Assembly (NCBI RefSeq): GCF_004331735.1
Contig: NZ_SJSO01000017.1
Coordinates: 1-64,000 of the forward strand
Reading direction: 5' to 3'
Source of the DNA: Pedobacter psychrodurus
Lineage (GTDB): Bacteria; Bacteroidota; Bacteroidia; Sphingobacteriales; Sphingobacteriaceae
Length of the DNA: 64,000 nucleotides
In this document: positions 27,166-36,713 of the stretch, piece after piece
How positions within the stretch are numbered: the stretch's first letter is position 1
Layout: every line of letters begins with the position of its first letter
The notes under the pieces: generated by a model
Told to the model about the DNA's origin: nothing
Databases searched by the model: none
Seen by the model: the letters and a program-made list of their open reading frames with translations, nothing else
Translations under genes and position numbers: made by a program

Positions 27166-29490
27166 ATGCTCATAAGACACTACTTAGCGTTATTCTCCCT
27201 CCTTTTTCTTTCAACCTCTATTTTTGCTCAAAAGAAATTTACCCTTAGCGGCACTATTCGTGATGCAGGTACAGGCGAAACTTTAATTGGTGCAACAGTA
27301 AGGATTTCTGGTGCTTCTACCGCTGCAACCTTAACCAATAATTATGGTTATTTTGCTTTAACACAAGCCGAAGGAACCTACACTGTGGCGGTAAGTTATA
27401 CGGGCTATGCCTCCGTTGTTAAAACCATTAATTTAACAAAAGATACCAAGTTAAATGAGGAATTAAAAAGTGCAAACGATTTGGACGAAGTAACGGTAAG
27501 TGCCAATAACCGTAAAAACGACAACGTTAAAAGCGCGCAGATGGGTTTGGAAAGGATCGATATGAAATCGCTTAATTCTATCCCGGTACTGCTTGGCGAA
27601 AAGGATATCTTAAAAACTATCCAGCTTTTGCCAGGCGTAAAATCTGGAGGTGAAGGGAATACAGGCTTTTATGTTCGCGGTGGTGCTGCCGATCAGAATT
27701 TAATTATTCTGGATGAGGCAGTAGTGTACAACTCATCACACTTACTTGGCTTTTTCTCTACTTTTAATGCCGATGCAATTAAAGATGTAAGTTTATACAA
27801 AGGTGGCATGCCTGCACAGTATGGAGGCCGTTTATCGTCGGTTTTAGATGTTAAAATGGATGATGGGAACAATAAAGAGTTTAAGTTTCAGGGAGGTATT
27901 GGTTTAATCGCTTCGCGTTTAAAAGCAGAAGGACCAATTGTAAAAGACAGAGGCTCGTTTATGGTGAGTTTCCGTAGAACCTATATTGATCTGTTTTTAA
28001 GGGCTTCGCCAGATTCGTCTGTTAACGGCAGTACCTTAAATTTTTATGATATTAATGCAAAGGCGAATTATAAAATCAATGATAAAAATACCATTTACAT
28101 TTCTGGCTATTTCGGTAAGGATAATATCGGTGTTAAAGACTTGTTTGAGAACAACTGGGGTAATGTAACCACCACCATTCGCTTAAACCATATTTTTAAC
28201 GACCGCTTGTTTTCCAATACCTCGTTAATTTACAATAACTATAATTATACTGTTCGCCTATTAAATGATGCCACGAATTTTAAGGCAACCTCATTGGTAC
28301 GGGATTTTAATTTTAAAGAAGATTTTCAGTATTTCAGCAATAAACATACACTCCGTTTTGGGGTAAATGCTACACAGCACCGCATCTCACCGATCGATAT
28401 CGATAGCGATGAAGCATCGCAGGTTAATTCGCTTACACAAGAAAGACGTTACGGCATTGAATCGGCAGCTTATGTTTCTGATGAATGGGCGGTGAACGAA
28501 CATTTAAACTTTTTATATGGTGTGCGTTTGGCGGCTTTTTCTTTAATGGGCCCAGGTAATTTTAGTACCTACGATGCTGATGGGAATATCTTATCTACTG
28601 AAAATGTAGCCAAGGGGAAATTTCATAAAAACTATTTTAACTTAGAGCCACGTTTTTCGGTGAGTTATCTGTTTAATGAAGAGAATTCGATCAAGGCCTC
28701 TTACAACCGGAATACACAAAACGTACATATTTTAACCAATGCTACCTCTAGTTCGCCTACCGATCAGTACGTGTTGAGTAGCAATAACATTAAACCCGAA
28801 ATTGCCGACCAGGTGGCCTTGGGCTATTTTAAAAACCTGGATGAGAACAATTACGAACTCTCGGGGGAGATATACTATAAGTGGCTTCAAAATCAGATCG
28901 ATTATAAAAATGCAGCCGAATTATTGGCCAACTCCAATGTCGAATCAGAACTTTTATACGGAGTGGGCAGGGCTTATGGAATGGAGCTGTTTTTTAAGAA
29001 AAAATTTGGTAAGCTGAACGGTTGGGTGGGTTATACCTTATCGCGTACCGAGCGTAAATTTACAGAATTGAATAACGGTAAATATTTTCCGGCGAGGCAG
29101 GATCGTACACATGATATTTCGGTAGTTGGTATTTACAACATGACTAAGCGGTGGACCTTCTCCTCAAGCTTTATTTACAGCACGGGTAATGCAGTAACCT
29201 ATCCGGCAGGAAAATATAGCGTTGGTGGGCAAATGGCCTACTATTATACGGAAAGAAATGCTGGCCGCATGCCTTACAGTATGCGCTTGGATGTGAGTGC
29301 AACTTTAGAAGGGAAGGTGAGGAAGAAATATCAATCGAGCTGGAATTTTGGTATCTATAATCTATTGGCCCGAAAAAATCCTTATGCAATTGAGTTTATT
29401 ACCGATCCCGATAATCCAGGTAAAACTGCTGCGCAGCAAACTTCGTTATTCGGTCTTATTCCATCCATTACCTGGAACTTTAAATTTTAA
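27166..29490 (+). CDS. TonB-dependent receptor with CarboxypepD_reg domain
   Basis: A 774-residue outer-membrane receptor: signal peptide about 1-22, CarboxypepD_reg-like domain about 25-105 (LSGTIRDAGTGETLIGATV), plug domain about 120-235 (LLGEKDILKTIQLLPGVKSG, FYVRGGAADQNLIILDEA) and a beta-barrel to the terminal aromatic residue (ITWNFKF). It is shorter than SusC and lacks the SusC signature; it is of the type paired with DUF4249 lipoproteins rather than SusD. The DUF4249 gene begins 4 nt after its stop. The ligand is not known. Confidence 0.9.
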   Translation: MLIRHYLALFSLLFLSTSIFAQKKFTLSGTIRDAGTGETLIGATVRISGASTAATLTNNYGYFALTQAEGTYTVAVSYTGYASVVKTINLTKDTKLNEELKSANDLDEVTVSANNRKNDNVKSAQMGLERIDMKSLNSIPVLLGEKDILKTIQLLPGVKSGGEGNTGFYVRGGAADQNLIILDEAVVYNSSHLLGFFSTFNADAIKDVSLYKGGMPAQYGGRLSSVLDVKMDDGNNKEFKFQGGIGLIASRLKAEGPIVKDRGSFMVSFRRTYIDLFLRASPDSSVNGSTLNFYDINAKANYKINDKNTIYISGYFGKDNIGVKDLFENNWGNVTTTIRLNHIFNDRLFSNTSLIYNNYNYTVRLLNDATNFKATSLVRDFNFKEDFQYFSNKHTLRFGVNATQHRISPIDIDSDEASQVNSLTQERRYGIESAAYVSDEWAVNEHLNFLYGVRLAAFSLMGPGNFSTYDADGNILSTENVAKGKFHKNYFNLEPRFSVSYLFNEENSIKASYNRNTQNVHILTNATSSSPTDQYVLSSNNIKPEIADQVALGYFKNLDENNYELSGEIYYKWLQNQIDYKNAAELLANSNVESELLYGVGRAYGMELFFKKKFGKLNGWVGYTLSRTERKFTELNNGKYFPARQDRTHDISVVGIYNMTKRWTFSSSFIYSTGNAVTYPAGKYSVGGQMAYYYTERNAGRMPYSMRLDVSATLEGKVRKKYQSSWNFGIYNLLARKNPYAIEFITDPDNPGKTAAQQTSLFGLIPSITWNFKF

Positions 29491-29494
29491 AAAA

Positions 29495-30304
29495 ATGAAA
29501 AAACTGGTTATATACTTTTCGCTGTTCGCTTTCTGTTTAACAGGTTGCAAGAAAATTATTGAAATTGACACTGAAAATGCCGATCCTCAGCTAGTAATTG
29601 AAGGTAGAATTAACGATTCGCTCATCGATCAGCAGATTAAGATCAGCAAAACCATCGGTTACACCGAAACCAATGTTTTTCCGAAAGTTTCGGGTGCTTC
29701 AGTTACAGTTACCGATAGTAAGGGAAATACCTTCGTATTTAAAGAAGGTAGCACCTCAGGTACTTATATCAACAAGATGAAAGGCGTTCCTGGTGTTACC
29801 TATAATTTAAATGTTACTGCCGAAGGACAAACTTACACAGCAAGTTCGAAAATGCCCAATGTGGTTAAAATGGATTCGATAGGCGTGATTAACAACTTTT
29901 TCTTTGGAAGAGAACGTAAAACCGCTGCCGTATTCTTTAAAGATCCGGCCAACGAAACCAATTTTTATCATTTTAACCTGTATGTTAATGATGTTTTATC
30001 GGAGCGTTTTTATGTAAATAACGATCGTTTAACAAATGGAAATGACTTAAGAATCCAGTTATTCTTTAACCCCCCTACTAACGACCACGACAGCGATGAG
30101 CTGAACGCTAACGATAAGATTAAAATAGAAATGGAGTGCATCGATTCGAATATTTTCGATTATTGGTATGCTTTAAGTCAGCAATCGAACCGGGGCCCCA
30201 ACCAGGGTACAACTCCGGCCAATCCAACTTCTAATATTTCTAATCAGGCACTGGGTTATTTCAGCGCCAATACTTATCAGGTCCTTTCCGCAACTGTTAA
30301 ATAG
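29495..30304 (+). CDS. DUF4249 lipoprotein
   Basis: The open frame begins earlier (29348, inside the receptor gene), but the ATG at 29495 is 4 nt after the receptor stop and starts a lipoprotein signal (MKKLVIYFSLFAFCLTGC, lipid Cys18). The 269-residue product opens 'KKIIEIDTENADPQLVIEGRIND', the usual start of DUF4249 proteins, followed by beta-sandwich-like repeats (VSGASVTVTDSKGNTFVF). DUF4249 proteins are regularly encoded after TonB receptors of this type and are presumed to be their surface partners. Translational coupling is likely. Confidence 0.88.
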   Translation: MKKLVIYFSLFAFCLTGCKKIIEIDTENADPQLVIEGRINDSLIDQQIKISKTIGYTETNVFPKVSGASVTVTDSKGNTFVFKEGSTSGTYINKMKGVPGVTYNLNVTAEGQTYTASSKMPNVVKMDSIGVINNFFFGRERKTAAVFFKDPANETNFYHFNLYVNDVLSERFYVNNDRLTNGNDLRIQLFFNPPTNDHDSDELNANDKIKIEMECIDSNIFDYWYALSQQSNRGPNQGTTPANPTSNISNQALGYFSANTYQVLSATVK

Positions 30305-30363
30305 TAACCTTAGGTCAATTTGTATTACCCAAAACACCTTAAAATTTTTACTGTTAATAAAGT

Positions 30364-31323
30364 ATGAAAGTATTTATAAGTGGCAACATTGCTTCAGTTG
30401 GAATAAAAGAACTGGAAGAAAACAATATATCCATCACGCAGTGGAAAGAAAACCGACAGATTACAGCTGCAGAACTGATTGAGGCCTGCCAAGGTCAGGA
30501 TGGTTTGATTAGTGTTGGTCCGAATAAGATTAATGCCGAATTTTTAAAGTCCTCTAGCCATTTAAAGGTTATTGCGCTACATTCTGTTGGTTACGATCAG
30601 GTAGATTTAGCTGCCGCCAAAAAATTAAACATCCCAATTGGTAATACGCCTGGCGTTTTGAGCGATGCAACTGCCGATACTGCATTTTTATTGATGCTTG
30701 CTGTATCGCGAAAGGCCTTTTTCTCACATAAAAAAATTATTAAAGCTGAGTGGAAAAATTATGAGCCAACACCCGAACTGGGGATTGAGGTGAAGGGTAA
30801 AACACTTGGTATTTTTGGACTGGGGAAAATTGGATTAGAGATGGCTAAAAAGTGTATAGGTGCCTATCAAATGCCAGTAATTTATCACAACAGATCGCGT
30901 AACGAAGAAGCTGAAAAAGAAATCGGTGCAAAATATGTATCCTTCGAAACGCTTTTGGCGCAAAGTGATGTACTTTCTATCCATACGGCATTAACGCCCG
31001 AAACAAAGGATAAATTTACGCTTGATGTTTTTAAGCAGATGAAACCCAATTCGATTTTCATTAATACTGCCAGGGGTGGTATCCACAACGAAAAGGATTT
31101 GATCAAAGCTTTAGAAGAAAAAATGATATGGGGAGCAGGTTTGGATGTAACCAATCCGGAGCCAATGGATAAAAATAATCCATTGCTCTCCATGGAAAAT
31201 GTTGCTGTTTTACCGCACATTGGCTCAGCTACCGAAGAAACCAGGGCGGCCATGGCGCAGATTATTGTTAAGAATATTGTGGCAGGGTTAAAAGGAGAGA
31301 AGTTGCCGTTTGAGGTGATGTAA
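30364..31323 (+). CDS. D-2-hydroxyacid dehydrogenase (glyoxylate/hydroxypyruvate reductase type)
   Basis: A 319-residue cytoplasmic NAD(P)-dependent enzyme. The Rossmann motif is LGIFGLGKIGLEMA (about 149-162), and the catalytic triad is Arg237 (NTARGG), Glu266 (NPEPMD) and His285 (LPHIGSAT). 'LHSVGYDQVDLAAAKKLNIPIGNTPGVLSDATAD' contains the family signature before the cofactor domain. It reduces 2-keto acids such as glyoxylate or hydroxypyruvate reversibly. It follows the DUF4249 gene by 59 nt on the same strand, but no functional link is evident. Confidence 0.9.
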   Translation: MKVFISGNIASVGIKELEENNISITQWKENRQITAAELIEACQGQDGLISVGPNKINAEFLKSSSHLKVIALHSVGYDQVDLAAAKKLNIPIGNTPGVLSDATADTAFLLMLAVSRKAFFSHKKIIKAEWKNYEPTPELGIEVKGKTLGIFGLGKIGLEMAKKCIGAYQMPVIYHNRSRNEEAEKEIGAKYVSFETLLAQSDVLSIHTALTPETKDKFTLDVFKQMKPNSIFINTARGGIHNEKDLIKALEEKMIWGAGLDVTNPEPMDKNNPLLSMENVAVLPHIGSATEETRAAMAQIIVKNIVAGLKGEKLPFEVM

Positions 31324-32078
31324 AACGGATGAGGCAGATGTCTCATTGACTTAAACATAATTGTTGTCAGTCTGGGGGATAGTCTATTTCATAAAAATCA
31401 ATATAAATTACGTTAAAGGATTTTGCATAACCGCTTGCCGCGGGGGCATCTTTCTTTTGATAGCAAAAGAAACAAAACTACCGGCTCGCAATTTTTTTAT
31501 TAAAGCCAGTGAGTAGGCTTAAACTGTGCCTGCCAAAAAATTGACCATGCCGGTTTAAAAGCAAAACGAAGAAACAGTGCTTCGGCCTTGCAGGATGGTT
31601 ATACAGAAAGGAAATAGCATTGTGCTTAAATATATTGTTTAGGCTTTTCGCTAACAGACGCTAATATCTTACTGTACTCCGCTATTACGGACTGGCCTTG
31701 TAGGATTTCGAAGGAGAGCATATTAGAATTTTTGCAGCGTCTTTCATATCCCGAATAACCAAAGGGAATATGCAGCGAGCATAAGGCTTTGAGCAGAGGG
31801 AAAGCCTCATATTACCGCTGTAGAAATTCTGATGCTGCTATTCAAGAAAGCATGCAAAGCCTTGATTTTTGTTTCTTTTTATCAAGAAAAAGAAAGAAGC
31901 CTGTCTGGCCAAGACAAACCTTCTTATATCTATCATAAGATTGACTAGATATTAAAAAAATAAATACTGAATTAAGAACCTTCAAAAAATACGTCAATGG
32001 TAGCTTGTCGAAGACCTTTATTTTCTCTTTAAGTTAATGATATTGGAGTCAATCGAAAACTAAGATTCCATCAACTAC
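31324..32078. other. Gene-free gap with repeat fragments
   Basis: No gene is supported. A reverse fragment of the compound-repeat tail is at 31390-31411, and a degraded inverted pair spans 31449-31897. At 32029-32045 a 17-nt sequence matches the terminal inverted repeat of the 1217-1359 element with two changes; just left of it (31993-32016) is half of the 'GTCGAAGACC' module. Confidence 0.55.
31449..31897. repeat. Imperfect inverted repeat about 30 nt long bracketing 390 nt
   Basis: TCTTTCTTTTGATAGCAAAA at 31449 and the words after it pair with the reverse complement of 31866-31897 (TTTTTGTTTCTTTTTATCAA...), with a 4-nt length difference. The interior has no gene. The preceding word GCCGCGGGGGCAT resembles GCCGCGGGGCAT at about 50013, suggesting a shared repeat family. 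Confidence 0.4.
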
Positions 32079-34805
32079 CTATTTAACAAGATACTTAAAC
32101 ACCGATCTTCCTAAATTTCCGTTAGCATCTACACCTTCGATAATTACTTTGTATTGGCCTTTACCATCTGCGTTGTAATATTCGAAAGAAGAATTACCGG
32201 TTGCATCAGTAACAACTTTTGGATTCCAATAAATGGTAGTCCTTAAATCGTTGCGGTTCATGCTGGCAGGAACATCATATTTTGGCGAATAGAACTGTTT
32301 TTCTTTGTTGTAACCTTGTGGTGAGAAAGTAAGCTCATAGTATTTTGGAAGCATATCCATCAGCTGCGCTTTAGATATTTTAGTGCCTTTAGGTGCTTTC
32401 TTCTGGTTGAATACAATAACCCCATTTACATTGTTTGCACGGTTTACCAAGCCCAGTTCATCTCTTAAGAACACCTCAACCGATTCGATCTGGTTGGCAT
32501 CTAAAGTATTAATCTGGTTTACGTCTACATTCATTCCGTTAATAAAAATTCCCATTGGTATTTTTTTGCCCTGGTTATAATCTCTGCTTACATAGAAATT
32601 ATTATCAACGAAGGTAACACCCGCAAGCATACCCTGTAAACAGTTAATCAGTAAACCACAACCTTTTAATCTATCGCCGCTCACTTCATGGTCGGCCATT
32701 TGGCTAAGTCCGGTTAAGGCTGGGTAATCTTTATGGCTTACTTTAGGAATAACTGCCGCTTTAATGGTTACATCTTTTAAAGTATGTAAATAAGCGTATT
32801 GCCTTTTACTATTATCTAAATAACTGGTTAAAGCGCTATCGATATTTAAAACCTCTTCTGCTGCACTAAAGTTTTTGGTTAGCGTAGGTATAGGTGCACC
32901 ATTTAAGCTTAAGGTCATGTTTTTATAGTTTACATTGTACTTAGCGGTAATGGTCACTTTAGATGAATCGTTAAACATCAGGTTTTGGAATTTAAAATTC
33001 CCTACAGGATCTGTGGTTGCTTCTAAATTAAAACGTTTGTCAGGAATGGTTAATAACAATGCCCCTTTTCTAACCGGGATGCCGTTATTCTGTCGTAAAA
33101 TACCCGAAATTTCGATGCCTTGTTCTGGTAAGAAATCAATTTTAGGTAATTTATTGGCAATAATATCAGTGTATTTGAAACTGCGATAGCCCTGGGTAAG
33201 TAACAATACATCTAAATCTGCATTTTTCTTCGCGTCGGGTGCATTAAAGTAATAATTTGCTTTTTCGATATAGCCTTTAACATCGCTGCTTAATAATAGT
33301 CCTGTTAATATCGTACTGGTTGCATCTTCGCTTGATGGAACCTTTGATTCATCTACAACGGCTACTGAGAAGCTACCTTCTACAGGGGCGCCATCTTTTT
33401 TGGCTGCCACATTTATTTTAACCTTTTTCTTAATTCCGTAAGTGGTTGCAGCACTGGTTAAAGTTACCGCCATGGTATTTTTTTGCTGAACAAAAACCAA
33501 TCGCTCGCTTAGTGGTTTACCAAATTCATTAAATAGGGTAAACTGTGCAATTCCATTTGGGAATTTAGATTTAAGTACGGTTGTATTGTACTCTTTGTTT
33601 GATAATGCGGTTTGTGCACCATAGCAGATAACGCCTTTACTCTGCGCAATTAAATAAAGCTTTTTACCTTGGTTTTGTTCAAAGAAAGCATCATTTGCTG
33701 CAATTTTTATGGCCACATTATCTGCGCTGCTGTTATCTATATTTATGGCAACCCCATTTGCAGCAACTGCCGGCAAATTATAATTTTGAGTGCTGCCGTC
33801 GGCATAGGTTACTATTGCCTTGTAGGTTTTTCCAGCCTCAGCCAATAAGTTGAAACTGCCCATTCCTAAATGCTGTGCAGTAAAAGTAGCAACAGTTTTA
33901 CCGTCGTTATCGGTTATGGTACCTTTTGAGCTAATGCCCAAACCATCACTTTTAATGGCTTTAAAGGCTACTTTGTTGGTTAAGCCAGCAATTAAACTTC
34001 CGCCTTCTGGGAAAAATTGAAAATCTTTGCTTACGATAGCGTTTTTAAGTTGAAAGCTACTGCTTGCCACATCTTTGTCAGTTGTATTAATACTAGTGAT
34101 CAGTTCGCCTTTTTGCAATTGATATTCTGCCTTTTGTGCATTGCTCATGGCTATTGTTAAAAAACCATTTGCATCCGTTGTGCCCCTTCCTTTGGCAATA
34201 ACCGTATAACTGGTAAGCACTTGCCAGCTTACATTTTTATTGGCATAAGGTTTATTGTTGGCATCTTTAAATTGTACGCGTGCATCAATTTTTTCTAACT
34301 TATCGGTAGAGGTATTTTTATAGGTGATATGGGTTTTTACCTCCTTGTCAATCGCTTCTCCTACATAAAAAGTCTTGTTAAAATAAGCAGGATCTTCACT
34401 GTTAAGCATCCATAAAGTATAAGCCCTGATGTGGTAATTACCTTGTTTATAGTTAATCTGATCTAAGGGGAAACTGCCATAAGCAAAACCACCTGTAATG
34501 GGTAATTTTAAGGTTTGGATAAGCGAATCCTTCTGGTTAATCACATCTACATAAATAATTTTACTAATTGTAGATAAGAAATTCTGGTTTTCGGTAATGT
34601 AAGCTTTAAACCAAACCGTATCAGCTACTGCATAATAAGGTTTGTCGAAATGGAGGTAAATCTTTTCAGCAGGGTAATCGCTTAATACCTTATTTGTTTT
34701 GGCAATGATGCTGTTTATGCTAATGGTATCGGTTTGGGCCGAAGAAGAAAAACTTAGTGCTGATAAAAGTGACAGTATTATTAACGATAATCTAAAAATC
34801 TTCAT
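32079..34805 (-). CDS. MG2-domain protein with C-terminal TonB plug-like domain
   Basis: I start at 34805 (MKIFRLSLIILSLLSALSF), which gives a signal peptide; an in-frame ATG at 34844 adds 13 residues before it. The 908-residue product opens with an MG2-like macroglobulin segment ('KIYLHFDKPYYAVADTVWFK') and continues with beta-sandwich repeats. Around residues 700-820 there is a region resembling a TonB-receptor plug (GLLINCLQGMLAGVTFVDNN, NQIESVEVFLRDELGLVNRA, NNVNGVIVFNQKK), without a following barrel. The end is again beta-rich (TTIYWNPKVVTDATGNSSF). Such large envelope proteins are common in Pedobacter-like genomes; function is unknown, perhaps surface anchoring or protein capture. Confidence 0.8.
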   Translation of the reverse strand: MKIFRLSLIILSLLSALSFSSSAQTDTISINSIIAKTNKVLSDYPAEKIYLHFDKPYYAVADTVWFKAYITENQNFLSTISKIIYVDVINQKDSLIQTLKLPITGGFAYGSFPLDQINYKQGNYHIRAYTLWMLNSEDPAYFNKTFYVGEAIDKEVKTHITYKNTSTDKLEKIDARVQFKDANNKPYANKNVSWQVLTSYTVIAKGRGTTDANGFLTIAMSNAQKAEYQLQKGELITSINTTDKDVASSSFQLKNAIVSKDFQFFPEGGSLIAGLTNKVAFKAIKSDGLGISSKGTITDNDGKTVATFTAQHLGMGSFNLLAEAGKTYKAIVTYADGSTQNYNLPAVAANGVAINIDNSSADNVAIKIAANDAFFEQNQGKKLYLIAQSKGVICYGAQTALSNKEYNTTVLKSKFPNGIAQFTLFNEFGKPLSERLVFVQQKNTMAVTLTSAATTYGIKKKVKINVAAKKDGAPVEGSFSVAVVDESKVPSSEDATSTILTGLLLSSDVKGYIEKANYYFNAPDAKKNADLDVLLLTQGYRSFKYTDIIANKLPKIDFLPEQGIEISGILRQNNGIPVRKGALLLTIPDKRFNLEATTDPVGNFKFQNLMFNDSSKVTITAKYNVNYKNMTLSLNGAPIPTLTKNFSAAEEVLNIDSALTSYLDNSKRQYAYLHTLKDVTIKAAVIPKVSHKDYPALTGLSQMADHEVSGDRLKGCGLLINCLQGMLAGVTFVDNNFYVSRDYNQGKKIPMGIFINGMNVDVNQINTLDANQIESVEVFLRDELGLVNRANNVNGVIVFNQKKAPKGTKISKAQLMDMLPKYYELTFSPQGYNKEKQFYSPKYDVPASMNRNDLRTTIYWNPKVVTDATGNSSFEYYNADGKGQYKVIIEGVDANGNLGRSVFKYLVK

Positions 34806-34934
34806 GGATTGGATATTAAATGCTAAGCCCGTAAATATATCCAATTATAAATAGAGCACATAAAATGTGATGATGTTTAACATTTTTTTACAAAAGATTT
34901 AAGTTCACTGGTTAATTGTTGGCAAACTCCAAGT

Positions 34935-35051
34935 CGTCATTATAAGGAAGCTTTTTCGGACGACGAAGCAATCTTTCTGATAGCGTTAAGCTTATATGTA
35001 AAAGATTGCTTCACTTCTAGCCCACAAGCAACGCTTCAGTTCGCAATGACG
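34935..35051. repeat. GTCATT...AATGACG palindromic repeat, core C, reverse orientation
   Basis: Begins CGTCATTATAAGGAAGCTTT and ends GCAATGACG, with inner arms GAAGCAATCTTT (about 34965) and AAAAGATTGCTTC (about 35000). It corresponds to the repeat at 49125 and 54008 read from the other strand, with several changes. It fills most of the 311-nt gap before the nitroreductase gene. Confidence 0.65.
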
Positions 35052-35116
35052 AATTAGAATAAACAAAACAGGCCACTAAAATAGCAGCCTGTTCTAAATA
35101 TAATGGCGTTTGCCTG

Positions 35117-35749
35117 TTATTTAAATTCGATTAAGAATTCTTCTTTAGGTGAACGTACCTTTTTAAGGTTTACCAACCAATCGCCGGCTTCATCTCTGTT
35201 TCCTAATGGCAATAGCGTAACACTTTTTAAACCTTTTTTATCTAACCCTAAAAGTTCATCTAAAGCAGGGCCATTAAAGCCTTCCATTGGGGTGGCATCT
35301 ACTTTTAACAAAGCGGCTTCTGCAATAGCAATACCGAAAGCAATATAAGCCTGACGCGCAGCATGATTAAAGTTTTCTTCTGCTGTTCTAGATAAGACCA
35401 TACCTTTTAATTGTGCTTTGTAGGCATCAGTTCCACTATCTGGTAAGCCACGCTCAGCATTCATTCTGCTAAAAACGGCATCAATACCCTCTTCTGTGTA
35501 GTTTTCGTTCGCTGCAAAAATCAATAAGTGAGAAGAATCGATCACCTGCGATTGGTTAAAAGCAATTGGCGCAATTTTCTCTTTTAATTCCTGGTTGGTT
35601 ACCACAATAACTTTAAATGGCTGTAAGCCAGATGATGTTGGTGCCAAATGTGCTGCAGCAATAATTTTATCAACCTTTTCTTGTTCAACGGGTTGACCGT
35701 TCATTTTCTTAACGGCATAACGCCAGTTTAGTGCATCTATTAAGCTCAT
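35117..35749 (-). CDS. NAD(P)H-dependent nitroreductase family protein
   Basis: The ATG at 35749 is chosen: the product then starts MSLIDALNWRYAVKKMNGQP, the normal N-terminus of NfsB-like enzymes, whereas the longer frame adds unrelated residues. The 210-residue protein has the FMN-binding Arg/Lys near 10-14, 'AAHLAPTSSGLQPFKVIVV', 'NHAARQAYIAFGIAIAEAALL' and 'VTLLPLGNRDE'. It reduces nitroaromatics or quinones with FMN. It is a monocistronic minus-strand gene set between repeats. Confidence 0.9.
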   Translation of the reverse strand: MSLIDALNWRYAVKKMNGQPVEQEKVDKIIAAAHLAPTSSGLQPFKVIVVTNQELKEKIAPIAFNQSQVIDSSHLLIFAANENYTEEGIDAVFSRMNAERGLPDSGTDAYKAQLKGMVLSRTAEENFNHAARQAYIAFGIAIAEAALLKVDATPMEGFNGPALDELLGLDKKGLKSVTLLPLGNRDEAGDWLVNLKKVRSPKEEFLIEFK

Positions 35750-35856
35750 ATTTTTGGAGATTTTTTTAAATTTTATACAGCAAATATGAGCATAAGCCAT
35801 AAAGCTATTGTTGATGTATGGTAAGAAAAAATAATAGTGAGTAATTCGGTCGTGAT

Positions 35857-36713
35857 TACCATGGTTTGTGTCTCCACGGAGCATAAGAATATTCTATCGG
35901 TCGATGTCTCACCAACCGAAATAGAAACATATTTACTATTTATTGAATGGAAATGAATGGCTTGTGGTTTTTGGAGGTTGTCAGTCCCGCTTTCGCTTAT
36001 AGTCCTCGCTGCGCTCCGAGCTATTCCGCTCTATCGGGTTTAGGAACAAGGGTTTGTACACCCTGCAGCCCCACAAATGAAATACTGCTATAGCCATCTA
36101 GCCTTGGTTGAAGCGTTACCCTGCAGCAACGAGGCACGAGGAAGCGAAGCGGAAAACGGGAAGAAATTTATTGTTTTGCAGCGGCCTTGCGCTCCGAATA
36201 AAAAATCGTTAACCTGCAATCGAAAGCATGATTTTTTCCATCGCCATGGTTCATGTCCTCACGCATAAGATCTTAATTAAATCTTATCCTCTTGGTTAGT
36301 GTCTCATCGACCGAAATAGAAATAAATTCAGAATGAGGAATTATGCAAAGATCTATTAAAATTAGGAAATGAAAGGTTTGTGGTTCTTGGCAGGTTCAGT
36401 CCCGCTTTCCATTACTTCCGATGAAGAATCGGAATCATTGCATCCGATAGCTATCGGATCGGGTTTAGGAACAGGGGGTTGTGCAACCCTACAAATGAAA
36501 TACTGCTGTAGCCACCTAGCCCCGGTTAAAGCGTTACCCTGCAGCAACGAGGCACGAGGAAGCGAAGCGTAAAAGCGGAAAACGGGATGAGTCTTATTGT
36601 CTTGTAGCGGCCATGCGCTCCAGATGAAAGATTATTAATCTACAAACAAGAGCATTATTTTGTTATCGCCATGGTTCGTGTCCCCACGCACCATAAGATC
36701 TTAAGGAACAAAC
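35857..36713 (+). repeat. Tandem repeat of about 415 bp, two full copies plus a partial
   Basis: Unit 1 (from about 35949) and unit 2 (from about 36365) share GGAAATGAATGGCTTGTGG, CAGTCCCGCTTTC, CAAATGAAATACTGCTRTAG, GCGTTACCCTGCAGCAACGA, CACGAGGAAGCGAAGCG and an end CCATGGTTCRTGTCCYCACG...CATAAGATCTTAA. A partial end-piece lies at 35857-35890. The last CATAAGATCTTAA (36692-36704) contains the stop codon of the leftward EEP gene. Small frames inside are not conserved. Confidence 0.75.
36442..36459. repeat. ATCCGATAGCTATCGGAT palindrome
   Basis: Present in the second 415-bp unit only; the first unit has a different sequence at this point. A related short palindrome (TCCGATGAAGAATCGGA, 36417-36433) is 9 nt upstream. 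Confidence 0.75.
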
